Source: Chromatiales bacterium
Lineage (GTDB): Bacteria > Pseudomonadota > Gammaproteobacteria > CAMYNG01
DNA length: 12,158 nt
NCBI GenBank assembly: GCA_027021685.1
Contig: JALUTW010000186.1
Coordinates: forward strand, 1 to 12,158
Reading direction: 5' to 3'
Shown piece by piece: positions 1 to 6,517 of this stretch (its first letter is position 1; each line of letters begins with the position of its first letter). Under the pieces are notes generated by a model, which was not told where the DNA came from, made no database searches, and saw only the letters and a program-made list of their open reading frames with translations. The translations under genes were made by a program, and so were the position numbers.

Positions 1-716
1 ACAAGGTGACGCTGGATGGGTATCACATGCAGGCCCGCGAGGTGACGTTCGGGGAGTACGACGTGTTCACGCGGGCCACGGGCCGGCCGTTGCTGAAAGG
101 CCGGGGGCTTGAAGTGGGCATGCCTGAACGTCAACCAGACAAGCCGGCCTCACCGGACTGGCATGGTGCGCGGGCCTATTGCAGGTGGCTGGGTGAGGTG
201 ACGGGGTTGCCGTTCGACCTGCCCACGGAGGCGCAGTGGGAGTATGCGGCGAGGAGCCGTGGGTACTGGGTGGGGTTTGCCACCGACACGGGGAGGGTGA
301 AGCTGGACCGCAACTTTGCCCGTTACGAGCGGTATGGGCACGAGGTGGGGAAGTACCCGCCCAATCCGCTGGGGCTGTATGACATGAGCGGCAATGCCTT
401 GGAGTGGACGCTGGATTGGTACGCGGCGGACTATTACGAGCGCTCGCCGGAGCGCAACCCGCGGGGCCCGGAGGCGGGGACGAAGAAGGTGATGCGGGGT
501 GGAAGTTACTGGGAGTCGCCGGGCGGGTCCACGGTGTACGGGCGGCGGGCGGTGAAACCGACGAGAACCGTTTACGGCAATGGCTTCCGCTGTGTGGTGA
601 ACGTCTCCGAGCCGCTGCCCGGGGCGAGGGTGCCGGATCTCGAGGCCATCGATGCCTACCTGCGGCCGCGGGAGGATTTGCCGGTCAGGCCCATGCCCCG
701 CATCCATGGGCCGTAG
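1..716 (+). CDS. FGE-sulfatase (SUMF1-like) domain protein, 3' part only
   Basis: The reading frame is already open at the left edge, so the true start lies outside; a GTG at position 6 is only the first in-frame start-like codon. About 236 residues are visible and are covered by a formylglycine-generating-enzyme-type domain. Landmarks in order are REVTFGEYDVF near the left end, LPTEAQWEYAARS, PPNPLGLYDMSGNALEWTLDW, MRGGSYW and the terminal GFRCVV. In true FGE the two catalytic cysteines lie shortly after the RGGSY motif; here the following segment (ESPGGSTVYGRRAVK) has no cysteine. The protein is therefore probably not a classical sulfatase-activating oxidase. It may instead be one of the many fold relatives with binding or other roles, sometimes fused to other domains. 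Such domains could lie upstream. The stop codon is followed at once by a repeat array. Family assignment is confident; function is unknown. Confidence 0.85.
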   Translation, partial: KVTLDGYHMQAREVTFGEYDVFTRATGRPLLKGRGLEVGMPERQPDKPASPDWHGARAYCRWLGEVTGLPFDLPTEAQWEYAARSRGYWVGFATDTGRVKLDRNFARYERYGHEVGKYPPNPLGLYDMSGNALEWTLDWYAADYYERSPERNPRGPEAGTKKVMRGGSYWESPGGSTVYGRRAVKPTRTVYGNGFRCVVNVSEPLPGARVPDLEAIDAYLRPREDLPVRPMPRIHGP

Positions 717-885
717 TTCAGAGGACGGAGGACGGAAGACGGAGGACAGGGGGGCGCAGGGTGCGGCGGTTTCGCCACCATATCCTGCGGCTCTATCTCA
801 TTTCAATTCAACAGGCACCTCTGCTTTCTCTGCGCCTTTGCGTCTCTGCGTTTCAGAGGACAGACGACGGAAGACAGAGGACAGA
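717..885. repeat. Intergenic repeat unit: two 34-bp arrays of 7-mers around an 8-mer array
   Basis: Positions 717-750 and 852-885 are direct repeats matching at 30 of 34 positions. Each consists of TTCAGA followed by four 7-bp units: GGACGGA, GGACGGA, AGACGGA, GGACAGG in the first copy and GGACAGA, CGACGGA, AGACAGA, GGACAGA in the second. Between them lies a stretch with more A+T than its surroundings (about 775-827), then three tandem 8-bp units at 827-850 (TCTCTGCG, CCTTTGCG, TCTCTGCG). Similar 7- and 8-bp intergenic repeats are, as I recall, common in environmental bacterial genomes, but I cannot name a described family with certainty. No gene is supported in this interval; the open frames across it are by-products of the periodic sequence. 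Confidence 0.8.
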
Positions 886-897
886 TGACCGTGCGCG

Positions 898-926
898 GCC
901 GCACCGCTGGCGGTGGCCGGTGCGGC
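898..926. other. Perfect inverted repeat (hairpin) upstream of the CULT gene
   Basis: GCCGCACC at 898-905 pairs perfectly with GGTGCGGC at 919-926, and G906-C918 adds a ninth base pair. The remaining loop is 11 nt. No T run follows on either strand, so it does not look like a standard intrinsic terminator. It lies 57 bp before the CULT start codon and could be a transcript structure or an operator. Chance formation is possible in DNA this rich in GC. Confidence 0.35.
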
Positions 927-982
927 AGCCTTGCAGCCATGGGGTAAACTGATGGCCGGGCACGAAGCCGCAGAGGCGGACC

Positions 983-1453
983 ATGCACGAGGCGAGGACC
1001 AGCGACGAGTCATCCGGCCGCGTTTGGGCGGAGGTGCCCCGGGCACGGGGCCGTTCGCGCCTGGCCCGTGACGGGGCCACCGCCACCCGGCGGCGGGTGC
1101 GGCGATCCGCGCGGGCGGTGGAGGACGGCACGGAAGAAGGCGGATTGTGCTGCACCGCCTGCGGCCGGCACATCACCCACGCGGCCCAGGCCTGCAGTGT
1201 GGCCGGGGCCCACGATCACCGTTTCACCAATCCGCATGGCATCGGCTACCGGGTGAGCTGCTTCGCCACCGCACCGGGAGTGCGCACGGTGGGACCGGAG
1301 ACCGACGAGCACACCTGGTTTCCCGGGTACCGCTGGACCGTGGCCGTGTGCGCCGGCTGTGGCGGCCACCTGGGCTGGCGCTTCCGTTCCAGCGAGGCCG
1401 GATTCTACGGCCTCATCACGCCGCGGCTGGGGCCCTGCGGGGACGGGCCCTGA
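983..1453 (+). CDS. CULT-domain (cereblon-type) zinc protein
   Basis: This 156-residue protein ends in a CULT domain, the ligand-binding domain that in human cereblon binds thalidomide. Zinc ligands are the pairs C57-xx-C60 (CTAC) and C123-xx-C126 (CAGC). The aromatic cage is complete: W112 and W118 in HTWFPGYRW and W132 in HLGWRF correspond to human W380, W386 and W400. The sensor-loop NPHG motif is present at 83-86, and FYGLI closes the domain. Residues 1-55 form an arginine-rich leader with no recognised motif, so a start further downstream is possible; ATG 983 is the first ATG in frame. Bacterial single-domain CULT proteins exist, but their natural ligands are not firmly known. The stop codon overlaps the start of the downstream antiporter (TGATG), indicating translational coupling. 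Family confidence is high; cellular role is unknown. Confidence 0.85.
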   Translation: MHEARTSDESSGRVWAEVPRARGRSRLARDGATATRRRVRRSARAVEDGTEEGGLCCTACGRHITHAAQACSVAGAHDHRFTNPHGIGYRVSCFATAPGVRTVGPETDEHTWFPGYRWTVAVCAGCGGHLGWRFRSSEAGFYGLITPRLGPCGDGP

Positions 1454-2943
1454 TGCCCGCCCGCGGCGCGGGGAGGCACGGGGGCATGCCCTGGTTGAAG
1501 GCGTTCCTGCGCCGCGGCGCAACGGCGGGCTGGCTGCTGCTGTTGCCGGTGCCGGTGTCCGCCACCACCCTGGGCCGCCACACCGATCCCATCGCCCCGG
1601 TCATCCTGGGCGTCACCGGCATCCTGTTCTTCGCTCTCCTGGGCCGGTTCGCCGCCCGCCGCCTGGGCCAGCCCTCGGTCATCGGCGAGCTGGTGATGGG
1701 CATCGCCATGGGCAACGTGCTGTATTTCTTCGGGGCCGACTTCATCACCATCCTGCGCGAGGGGCCGGCGGTGTTCGACGTCATGGGCCTGACCCTGCGC
1801 GGGGTGGAGCTGGAGGCCGCCGCCCGCCAGGTCCTGGGCGGGGGGGACCACGCCCGCCTGCTGCAGGCGCTGCTGGGTCCCGCCGGGCCGGAACTGATCC
1901 AGGTGGCGCATACGGTGGACGTGTTCTCCCGCTATGGCGTGATCTTCCTCCTGTTCCTGGTGGGCCTGGAGACCTCGGTGGAGGAGATGCGGCGGGTGGG
2001 CTGGGAGTCGGCGCGGGTGGCGGTCATCGGCGTGGCGGCGCCCTTCGTGCTGGGCTTCGCCGTGGCCCGCACCCTGATGCCGGAGCTGGATCTCAACACC
2101 GACCTGTTCGTGGCCGCCACCCTGGGGGCCACCAGCGTGGGGATCACGGCGCGGGTGCTGCGCGACCTGGGCCGCAGCCGCTCGGCCACGGCGCGGGTGA
2201 TCCTGGGGGCGGCGGTGATGGACGACATCCTGGGCCTGGTGATGCTGGCCATCGTCTCCGGCATCATCGTCGCCGGCGGCGTGCAGGTGGACACCGTGGC
2301 CAGCACCATCCTGCTGGCGGCCCTGTTTCTCGCCGCCGCCTTCTGGCTGGGACCGCGTTTTCTGCGCCTGGCGGTGTGGGTGCTGCGGCGGCTGGACATC
2401 GTCGAGGCCAAGCTGTTCGTCTCCTTCCTGTTTGTCATGGTGCTGGCGTGGTTCGCCAACTTCGTCGGCCTGGCCACCATCGTGGGGGCCTTCGCCGCCG
2501 GCGTGATTCTGCACGACGCCTACTTCGTGCACTGGGGCGACGCCCGCGAGCACCGGTTCAGCATCCGCGACCTGGTCGCACCCCTGGAGGCCATCCTGGT
2601 GCCCATCTTCTTCGTGCTCATGGGCATCCAGGTGAAGCTGGAGAGCTTTTTCGACACCCGCGTGCTGGTGGCCGCCGGCGCCCTGCTGGTGGCGGCGGTG
2701 CTGGGCAAGGTGCTGTGCGGTCTGGGCGCGCGGCGCGAGCACCACCGGCTGGCGGTGGGGCTGGGCATGATGCCCCGCGGCGAGGTGGGCCTCATCTTCG
2801 CCTCCATCGGCAAGAGCCTGGGCGTGATCAGCGACTCCCTGTTTTCCGCCGTGGTCCTGATGGTGGTGGTCACCACCCTGCTCACCCCGCCGCTGCTCAC
2901 CCGGGTATTGCGGCGGGCACCCGGCACCGCGCCACCGGGTTAA
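1453..2943 (+). CDS. KefB-like CPA2 cation:proton antiporter
   Basis: This is a 496-residue inner-membrane protein of the monovalent cation:proton antiporter-2 family. It shows repeated hydrophobic spans, the LGQPSVIGEL motif after the first helix (about 71-80), LGATSVGITARVL (234-246), the adjacent aspartates D257-D258 in AAVMDDILGL expected to carry ion/proton coupling, and GMMPRGEVGLIFA (438-450). Residues 12-38 resemble a Sec signal peptide ending VSA, which the core family does not need. A hydrophilic insertion lies at about 95-158 before YGVIFLLFLVGLE. The protein ends just after the last helix, so there is no C-terminal RCK/TrkA nucleotide-binding domain as in KefB/KefC. I chose ATG 1453 because it overlaps the CULT stop codon; ATG 1486 would remove 11 residues. 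The frame stays open further upstream inside the CULT gene, but that part has no transporter features. Whether it carries K+ or Na+ cannot be read from sequence. Confidence 0.88.
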   Translation: MPARGAGRHGGMPWLKAFLRRGATAGWLLLLPVPVSATTLGRHTDPIAPVILGVTGILFFALLGRFAARRLGQPSVIGELVMGIAMGNVLYFFGADFITILREGPAVFDVMGLTLRGVELEAAARQVLGGGDHARLLQALLGPAGPELIQVAHTVDVFSRYGVIFLLFLVGLETSVEEMRRVGWESARVAVIGVAAPFVLGFAVARTLMPELDLNTDLFVAATLGATSVGITARVLRDLGRSRSATARVILGAAVMDDILGLVMLAIVSGIIVAGGVQVDTVASTILLAALFLAAAFWLGPRFLRLAVWVLRRLDIVEAKLFVSFLFVMVLAWFANFVGLATIVGAFAAGVILHDAYFVHWGDAREHRFSIRDLVAPLEAILVPIFFVLMGIQVKLESFFDTRVLVAAGALLVAAVLGKVLCGLGARREHHRLAVGLGMMPRGEVGLIFASIGKSLGVISDSLFSAVVLMVVVTTLLTPPLLTRVLRRAPGTAPPG

Positions 2944-2949
2944 AATAGA

Positions 2950-2966
2950 CGGCGGAAGACCCGCCG
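2950..2966 (+). other. Small hairpin in the leader of the metalloprotease gene
   Basis: CGGCGG at 2950-2955 and CCGCCG at 2961-2966 form a perfect 6-bp stem with a 5-nt loop. It sits in the 32-bp gap between the antiporter stop and the GTG start of the next gene, leaving 9 nt before the start codon. No T run follows, so termination is unlikely. It could limit ribosome access. Confidence 0.3.
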
Positions 2967-2975
2967 GGAACCACC

Positions 2976-3476
2976 GTGGCCTTTGCCTACTACCAGCGCC
3001 TGAGCCCCCGCCAGCAGGCGGTCTACCGCCGTTCCGACGCCATCGACGCGGTGGCGCTGCCGCCGGACGCGGCCTGGCCCTCGCGGGTGACGGGGCTGGC
3101 CGGGGCGCTGGCCGGCGGCGACCGGGTGCTCACCGCGGTCATGGCCCAGCGCCTGCTGGACGCCCTGGCGCAGGCCCTGGCCGCGCCCCTGCTGCGGGTG
3201 CGGGTGCTGGAGGCGCGGCCCCACACCGGGTGCGAGGAACTCCACGGCCTGTATCAGCCGGCGGCGGACGGCGAGGCGGTGATCACGGTGTGGATGCGCA
3301 CCGCCCGCCGGCGCCGCCTGGTGAAGTTCCGCACCTTCCTCCGCACCCTGGTGCACGAGTTCTGCCACCACCTGGACTACGAGGTGCTGGGGCTGGAAGA
3401 GTCGTTCCACACCGAGGGGTTCTACCGGCGCGAATCCAGCCTGGTGCGCCAGCTCCTGCACGGCACGGGGTTGTGA
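2976..3476 (+). CDS. Putative HExxH zinc metallopeptidase, uncharacterised family
   Basis: This is a 166-residue protein with a GTG start. Its defining segment is HEFCHHLDYEVLGLEE, in which H127, E128 and H131 form an HExxH zinc-protease motif. A second conserved-looking block follows: SFHTEGFYRRESSL at 143-156, where H145 or E147 could supply the third metal ligand. I recall uncharacterised bacterial proteins with this HEFCHHLDY...SFHTEGF arrangement, but I cannot name a characterised member. There is no signal peptide or membrane span, so it is probably cytoplasmic. The gene follows the antiporter by 32 bp and precedes yheU by 3 bp, so the three are likely co-transcribed. The ribosome binding site is weak and a short hairpin lies just upstream. 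An ordinary peptidase is the main reading, though the motif alone does not prove catalysis. Confidence 0.7.
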   Translation: MAFAYYQRLSPRQQAVYRRSDAIDAVALPPDAAWPSRVTGLAGALAGGDRVLTAVMAQRLLDALAQALAAPLLRVRVLEARPHTGCEELHGLYQPAADGEAVITVWMRTARRRRLVKFRTFLRTLVHEFCHHLDYEVLGLEESFHTEGFYRRESSLVRQLLHGTGL

Positions 3477-3479
3477 TCC

Positions 3480-3692
3480 GTGGCCGTGGTGGTGCCGCCG
3501 TCCGCCCTGGCGCCGGAGACGCTCACCGCGCTCATCGAGTCCTTCGTGCTGCGCGAGGGCACCGACTACGGCGAGCGCGAATGCAGCCTGGCGGAGAAGG
3601 TGGCCCAGGTGCGCGCGCAGCTGGAGCGGGGCGAGGCGGTGATCCTCTACTCCGAGCTGCACGATTCGGTGACCATCGTGCCGGCTCCTTGA
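3480..3692 (+). CDS. yheU: YheU family protein (UPF0270)
   Basis: This 70-residue protein aligns by memory along nearly its whole length with E. coli YheU. The shared parts are LSPETL-type at LAPETLTALIESF, then the almost invariant FVLREGTDYGE, a charged helix (SLAEKVAQVRAQL), and GEAVILYSELHDSVTI near the C-terminus. YheU is a small conserved gammaproteobacterial protein without a firmly established function, so it mainly serves as a taxonomic marker. GTG codons at 3480, 3486, 3489 and 3492 are all possible starts; alignment with the E. coli N-terminus would favour 3486, but 3480 is the first. It lies 3 bp after the putative metallopeptidase and converges on the minus-strand OmpA lipoprotein gene. 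Confidence 0.88.
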   Translation: MAVVVPPSALAPETLTALIESFVLREGTDYGERECSLAEKVAQVRAQLERGEAVILYSELHDSVTIVPAP

Positions 3693-3697
3693 AGATA

Positions 3698-3711
3698 GGG
3701 ACGAGGGACGA
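3698..3711. repeat. Two tandem GGGACGA heptamers after yheU
   Basis: GGGACGA occurs twice in direct tandem at 3698-3704 and 3705-3711, six bases after the yheU stop codon. The length and GGACg-like core recall the 7-bp units that follow the FGE-domain gene at 717-750. It may be another small copy of the same kind of repeat, although two units are weak evidence. Confidence 0.4.
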
Positions 3712-3726
3712 GGAGCTGGTGCGTTC

Positions 3727-3770
3727 AAAAAAGGGACCGCCGGCGCCGCTGCCGCGGCGCGCAGGCGGTC
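3727..3770 (-). terminator. Intrinsic terminator for the pds genes
   Basis: An extended hairpin spans 3735-3770. GACCGCC (3735-3741) pairs with GGCGGTC (3764-3770), and inside it GCGCCGC (3743-3749) pairs with GCGGCGC (3754-3760) around a TGCC loop, leaving a small 1/3-nt internal loop. Read on the minus strand, the stem is followed by CC and then six T residues (the A run at 3727-3732). It lies 24 bp past the stop codon of the OmpA-family lipoprotein. No T run occurs on the plus side, so it should act mainly on the minus strand. Confidence 0.8.
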
Positions 3771-3794
3771 AAGGGCCGCGGAGGACGAGCGGGC

Positions 3795-4334
3795 TCAGCG
3801 CCGGCCGAGGCGGTAGTCGTCCAGATACTCGAGGTCCACGCGGCGCTGCTGCGCCCACTGGCCGGGACCGGCTTCGCCGGCGGCGGCCTCGCCCAGACCG
3901 TCCACGATGAGGCGGCCGGCCTCCACGCCGTGCTCGCGCAGCACCGCGGCCACGGCCTCGGCGCGGCGGCGGCTCAGTTCCAGGTTGGCCGCAGCGCTGC
4001 CGCGGGGATCGGCATGGCCGGTGACGGCGAGCATGGCGCGCGGATGGGCGACCAGGTACTCCGCATGGCGGGCCAGGAGGTCCCGCTGTACCGCGTCCAG
4101 CTCCGCGCTGCCCGGGGCGAAATGGACGGTGTAGGTCGCGGGCGGCTCCGGGGCCGCTTGGGCCGCGGCGGGACCGGTCTCCGGTTCCGTGCCGGCCACG
4201 GGTTGCGGGACCTGTGCCGTCACCGGCGGCTCGCCGGCCGGTGCCGGAACGGACGGGGCATCGTGGCCGCGGGCCGCGCAGCCGGTGGCGGCCAGGGCGG
4301 CCAGGACGGGAATGACGGCAATGGACTTGGGCAT
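3795..4334 (-). CDS. pdsO: OmpA-family outer-membrane lipoprotein, probable PdsO
   Basis: This is a 179-residue lipoprotein precursor. ATG 4334 is preceded at 7 nt by the strong Shine-Dalgarno GAAAGGAG (4342-4349) and starts a lipoprotein signal peptide with the lipid cysteine at C19 (LAATGC). An alanine at +2 suggests outer-membrane sorting. Residues 20-67 are a proline/alanine-rich linker. Residues 68-170 form an OmpA C-terminal (Pal-like) peptidoglycan-binding domain, with D109 in GHADPRG and the arginines of LSRRRAEAV positioned to bind diaminopimelate, and QQRRVDLEY at the end. It lies directly downstream of the pdsR/pdsS pair on the same strand, where the sortase-system OmpA protein PdsO is often found; hence the symbol, which rests partly on context. 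A generic Pal-like lipoprotein is the alternative. The frame stays open upstream to 4403, but that part has neither signal nor ribosome binding site. Confidence 0.75.
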   Translation of the reverse strand: MPKSIAVIPVLAALAATGCAARGHDAPSVPAPAGEPPVTAQVPQPVAGTEPETGPAAAQAAPEPPATYTVHFAPGSAELDAVQRDLLARHAEYLVAHPRAMLAVTGHADPRGSAAANLELSRRRAEAVAAVLREHGVEAGRLIVDGLGEAAAGEAGPGQWAQQRRVDLEYLDDYRLGRR

Positions 4335-4444
4335 GGCAGTGCTCCTTTCGTGGTTGTACCGGAGCCTGCATTGCACCGCGCGCCGGGGGCGCCGGGCGGG
4401 CACCGGCGGGCGGCGGCGGGATGGATGATGGCGAAAGATGGCGC

Positions 4445-6517
4445 TCAGGCCAGGGGCAGGTGCACCTGGAACACCGCCCCGGACGGCGGATCGTCGCGCA
4501 GGTCGCGCGCGCTCACCGTGCCGCCGTGGAAGCCGGCGATGAGGCGCACGATGTACAGGCCCAGGCCCAGGTGGGGTTCGTCACCCGGCTTCGATCGCAC
4601 CGAAACCATGGAGGCGAAGAGGTCGCCCTGGTCGCGGGGCAGGGGCGGGCCCTGGTTGGCCACGGTGAGCACGGCCTCGTCCCCCTCCCGGCGCAGGCGG
4701 ATCTCCACCGGGGTGCCGGGCTCGGCGAAGTCGCAGGCGTTGGCCGCCAGCTTGTCCAGCATCTGGGCGGCGAGCTCCGGGCTGCCGGCCACGGTGACCG
4801 GCTCCGCCTCCAGGCGGAAGGTGCAGCGGGGGAAGGCCAGCCGGTAGCCTTCCACGCAGCCCCGCACCACCTCGTCCAGGCGGAAGGGCGCCCGGGATTC
4901 GGCGGCCACCGTCTGCTCCAGGCGGCTGGCCTCGCGCATGCGGGTGAGGATGCCGCCCAGCCGGTCCAGGCCCTCGCGGGCCCGGGCCAGGCAGGCCCGG
5001 GCGTGCCCGTCGCCGGTGCCCTGCTCCAGGTTTTCCAGCGAGGAGCGCACCACGGTCACGGGGGTGCGCAGCTCGTGGGCCAGGCGCGAGTTCATCTTCT
5101 CCAGGTAGCGGTTGTAGCCCGCCAGGCGCTGCAGCATGTCGCGGATGTCGCGCGCCAGGTCGCCCACCTCGTCGCCGCCCGCGGCCAGGGCCGGCACCTC
5201 GCGGATGCGGCCGTCGTCGGCGATGGCGGCGCGGGTGGCGTCGCGCAGGCGGCGGATGCGCCCGGACAGGCGGGCGGCGAACACCAGCAGCACGCCGGCC
5301 GCCAGCCCGAAGGCCAGCAGGCTCAGGTTGATGAGGATGGCCAGCGCCCGGCTGCGGGCCAGCACGATGCGGTCGCCGGTCTCCTCCACCGTCACCGCCC
5401 CGGCCACGCGGCCGTCCAGGCGCACGGGCCAGGCGGCGGCGAGGATGGCGGTGCGCCCGTCGGGGCTGGTGCGCCAGCGCGCCGTGGGGCGCCCGGCCAG
5501 GGCCTCGGCCACCTCGGGCCCGTCCAGGCGCGAGGCCCCGCGCCGGTCGTCCTCGAAGGTGTCGGCGGGCTGGGGCAGGAGCAGGCGGTAGAGCCAGTGC
5601 GGGCCGGCGCCGCCGGGCGCGGCGTCGGCGCCGTGGCCCAGGTCACCGGCGATGCCCAGCACGCGGAAGTCCCGGTCCACCACCCACAGGCGGATGCCGG
5701 CGCCGGCGAAGCGGGCCAGGCTGCGCTCCATGCGCGGCGAGGGCACGATGATGCTGGGCAGGGCGCCGGCCGGCGCCCGCGCGCCGGTGGCCACCAGCGC
5801 GGCCAGCCGGCGCGAGCCCGGGTCGTCCACGTCGCCCACCGCCAGGGCCAGGCGCGGGCCCAGCATGGACAGCGGGATGCGCAGCTCCACCACCCAGCCG
5901 CCGGCGGTTTCCTGCCATTCCCCCTTGATGCGCAGCTCCGGGCGCCGCGGCAGGCTGGCGGGATCGGTGCCCGCGAGGCGATGGGCGTTGACCCACCCCG
6001 GGGCGCTGGTGGCCACCAGGTAGCGCACCAGGCGTCCCGCGGCGTCGGTGAGGCTGAGTTCGACGAAGTCGTTGCGGTCCAGGCGCAGGCTGCGCGGATC
6101 GCGGTAGACGATGTGCTCGTCGTCCACCTCCACCGCCAGGTAGAGGTGCCGGCCCCACCGTCCCACGCGCCAGCGCGCGCGGTGGCCGCCGGCGTCGCCG
6201 GGGGACGCCGCCTCCAGGGGCACGGCGGGAACGTCGTACTCGCGCCACTCCTCCAGGTAGCCGTCGAGCTGGACGGGCCCCGGCAGGGTGCGCACGTACA
6301 CGTGGCGGCCGCCGCGGGCGTCGCCGCTGGCCCCGGTCCAGAGTTCGCGGCGATCGGCTAGCGCCGCGGCCACCAGGCGCGCCCGGTCCAGCAGCGATCG
6401 CTCGAGTTCCTTTTGCAGGTGAAGGCCCAGCTCCTGCACGTAGTGATATCCGGCCCACGGCACCGCCAGCAGGGCGGCGGCCGCCAGCAGCAGCTTGGCG
6501 CGCAGGCTCAGTCGCAC
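4445..6517 (-). CDS. pdsS: Sortase-system-type sensor histidine kinase PdsS
   Basis: This 690-residue inner-membrane sensor kinase has a first span at about 8-28, a large periplasmic region at about 29-389, a second span at about 390-415, and HAMP at about 412-468. The HisKA domain carries the phospho-accepting H481 (LAHELRTPVTVV), and the HATPase domain has its N-box around N593 and G-box HLGLGLYIV (649-657). Its length, the N-terminal VPWAGYHYVQEL, and periplasmic motifs such as KGEWQETAGGWVVELRIPLS match what I recall of the proteobacterial dedicated sortase kinase family. Residues about 73-236 look like a CBM9-type domain: VQLDGYLEEW, LYLAVEVDDEH, DFVELSL and a closing DVDDP. A second, Cache/PAS-like segment follows (about 274-378). 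The GTG start overlaps pdsR by 10 bp, indicating coupled translation. Its partner is PdsR; the signal is unknown. Confidence 0.85.
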   Translation of the reverse strand: MRLSLRAKLLLAAAALLAVPWAGYHYVQELGLHLQKELERSLLDRARLVAAALADRRELWTGASGDARGGRHVYVRTLPGPVQLDGYLEEWREYDVPAVPLEAASPGDAGGHRARWRVGRWGRHLYLAVEVDDEHIVYRDPRSLRLDRNDFVELSLTDAAGRLVRYLVATSAPGWVNAHRLAGTDPASLPRRPELRIKGEWQETAGGWVVELRIPLSMLGPRLALAVGDVDDPGSRRLAALVATGARAPAGALPSIIVPSPRMERSLARFAGAGIRLWVVDRDFRVLGIAGDLGHGADAAPGGAGPHWLYRLLLPQPADTFEDDRRGASRLDGPEVAEALAGRPTARWRTSPDGRTAILAAAWPVRLDGRVAGAVTVEETGDRIVLARSRALAILINLSLLAFGLAAGVLLVFAARLSGRIRRLRDATRAAIADDGRIREVPALAAGGDEVGDLARDIRDMLQRLAGYNRYLEKMNSRLAHELRTPVTVVRSSLENLEQGTGDGHARACLARAREGLDRLGGILTRMREASRLEQTVAAESRAPFRLDEVVRGCVEGYRLAFPRCTFRLEAEPVTVAGSPELAAQMLDKLAANACDFAEPGTPVEIRLRREGDEAVLTVANQGPPLPRDQGDLFASMVSVRSKPGDEPHLGLGLYIVRLIAGFHGGTVSARDLRDDPPSGAVFQVHLPLA

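Noticed and set aside
652..888. Open frame across the 717-885 intergenic repeats
   Set aside because: Its translation merely repeats SEDxxRKTEDR-like units created by the heptamer arrays and lacks a ribosome binding site or family features.
1147..1452. Upstream extension of the antiporter frame
   Set aside because: This part overlaps the CULT gene in another frame and has no transporter features; the ATG at 1453 overlapping the CULT stop is a better start.
4421..6361. Very long plus-strand open frame opposite pdsS
   Set aside because: It is the complement of a clearly recognisable histidine kinase gene; its composition (H, Q, G, A, R rich) is typical of an antisense shadow in GC-rich DNA.
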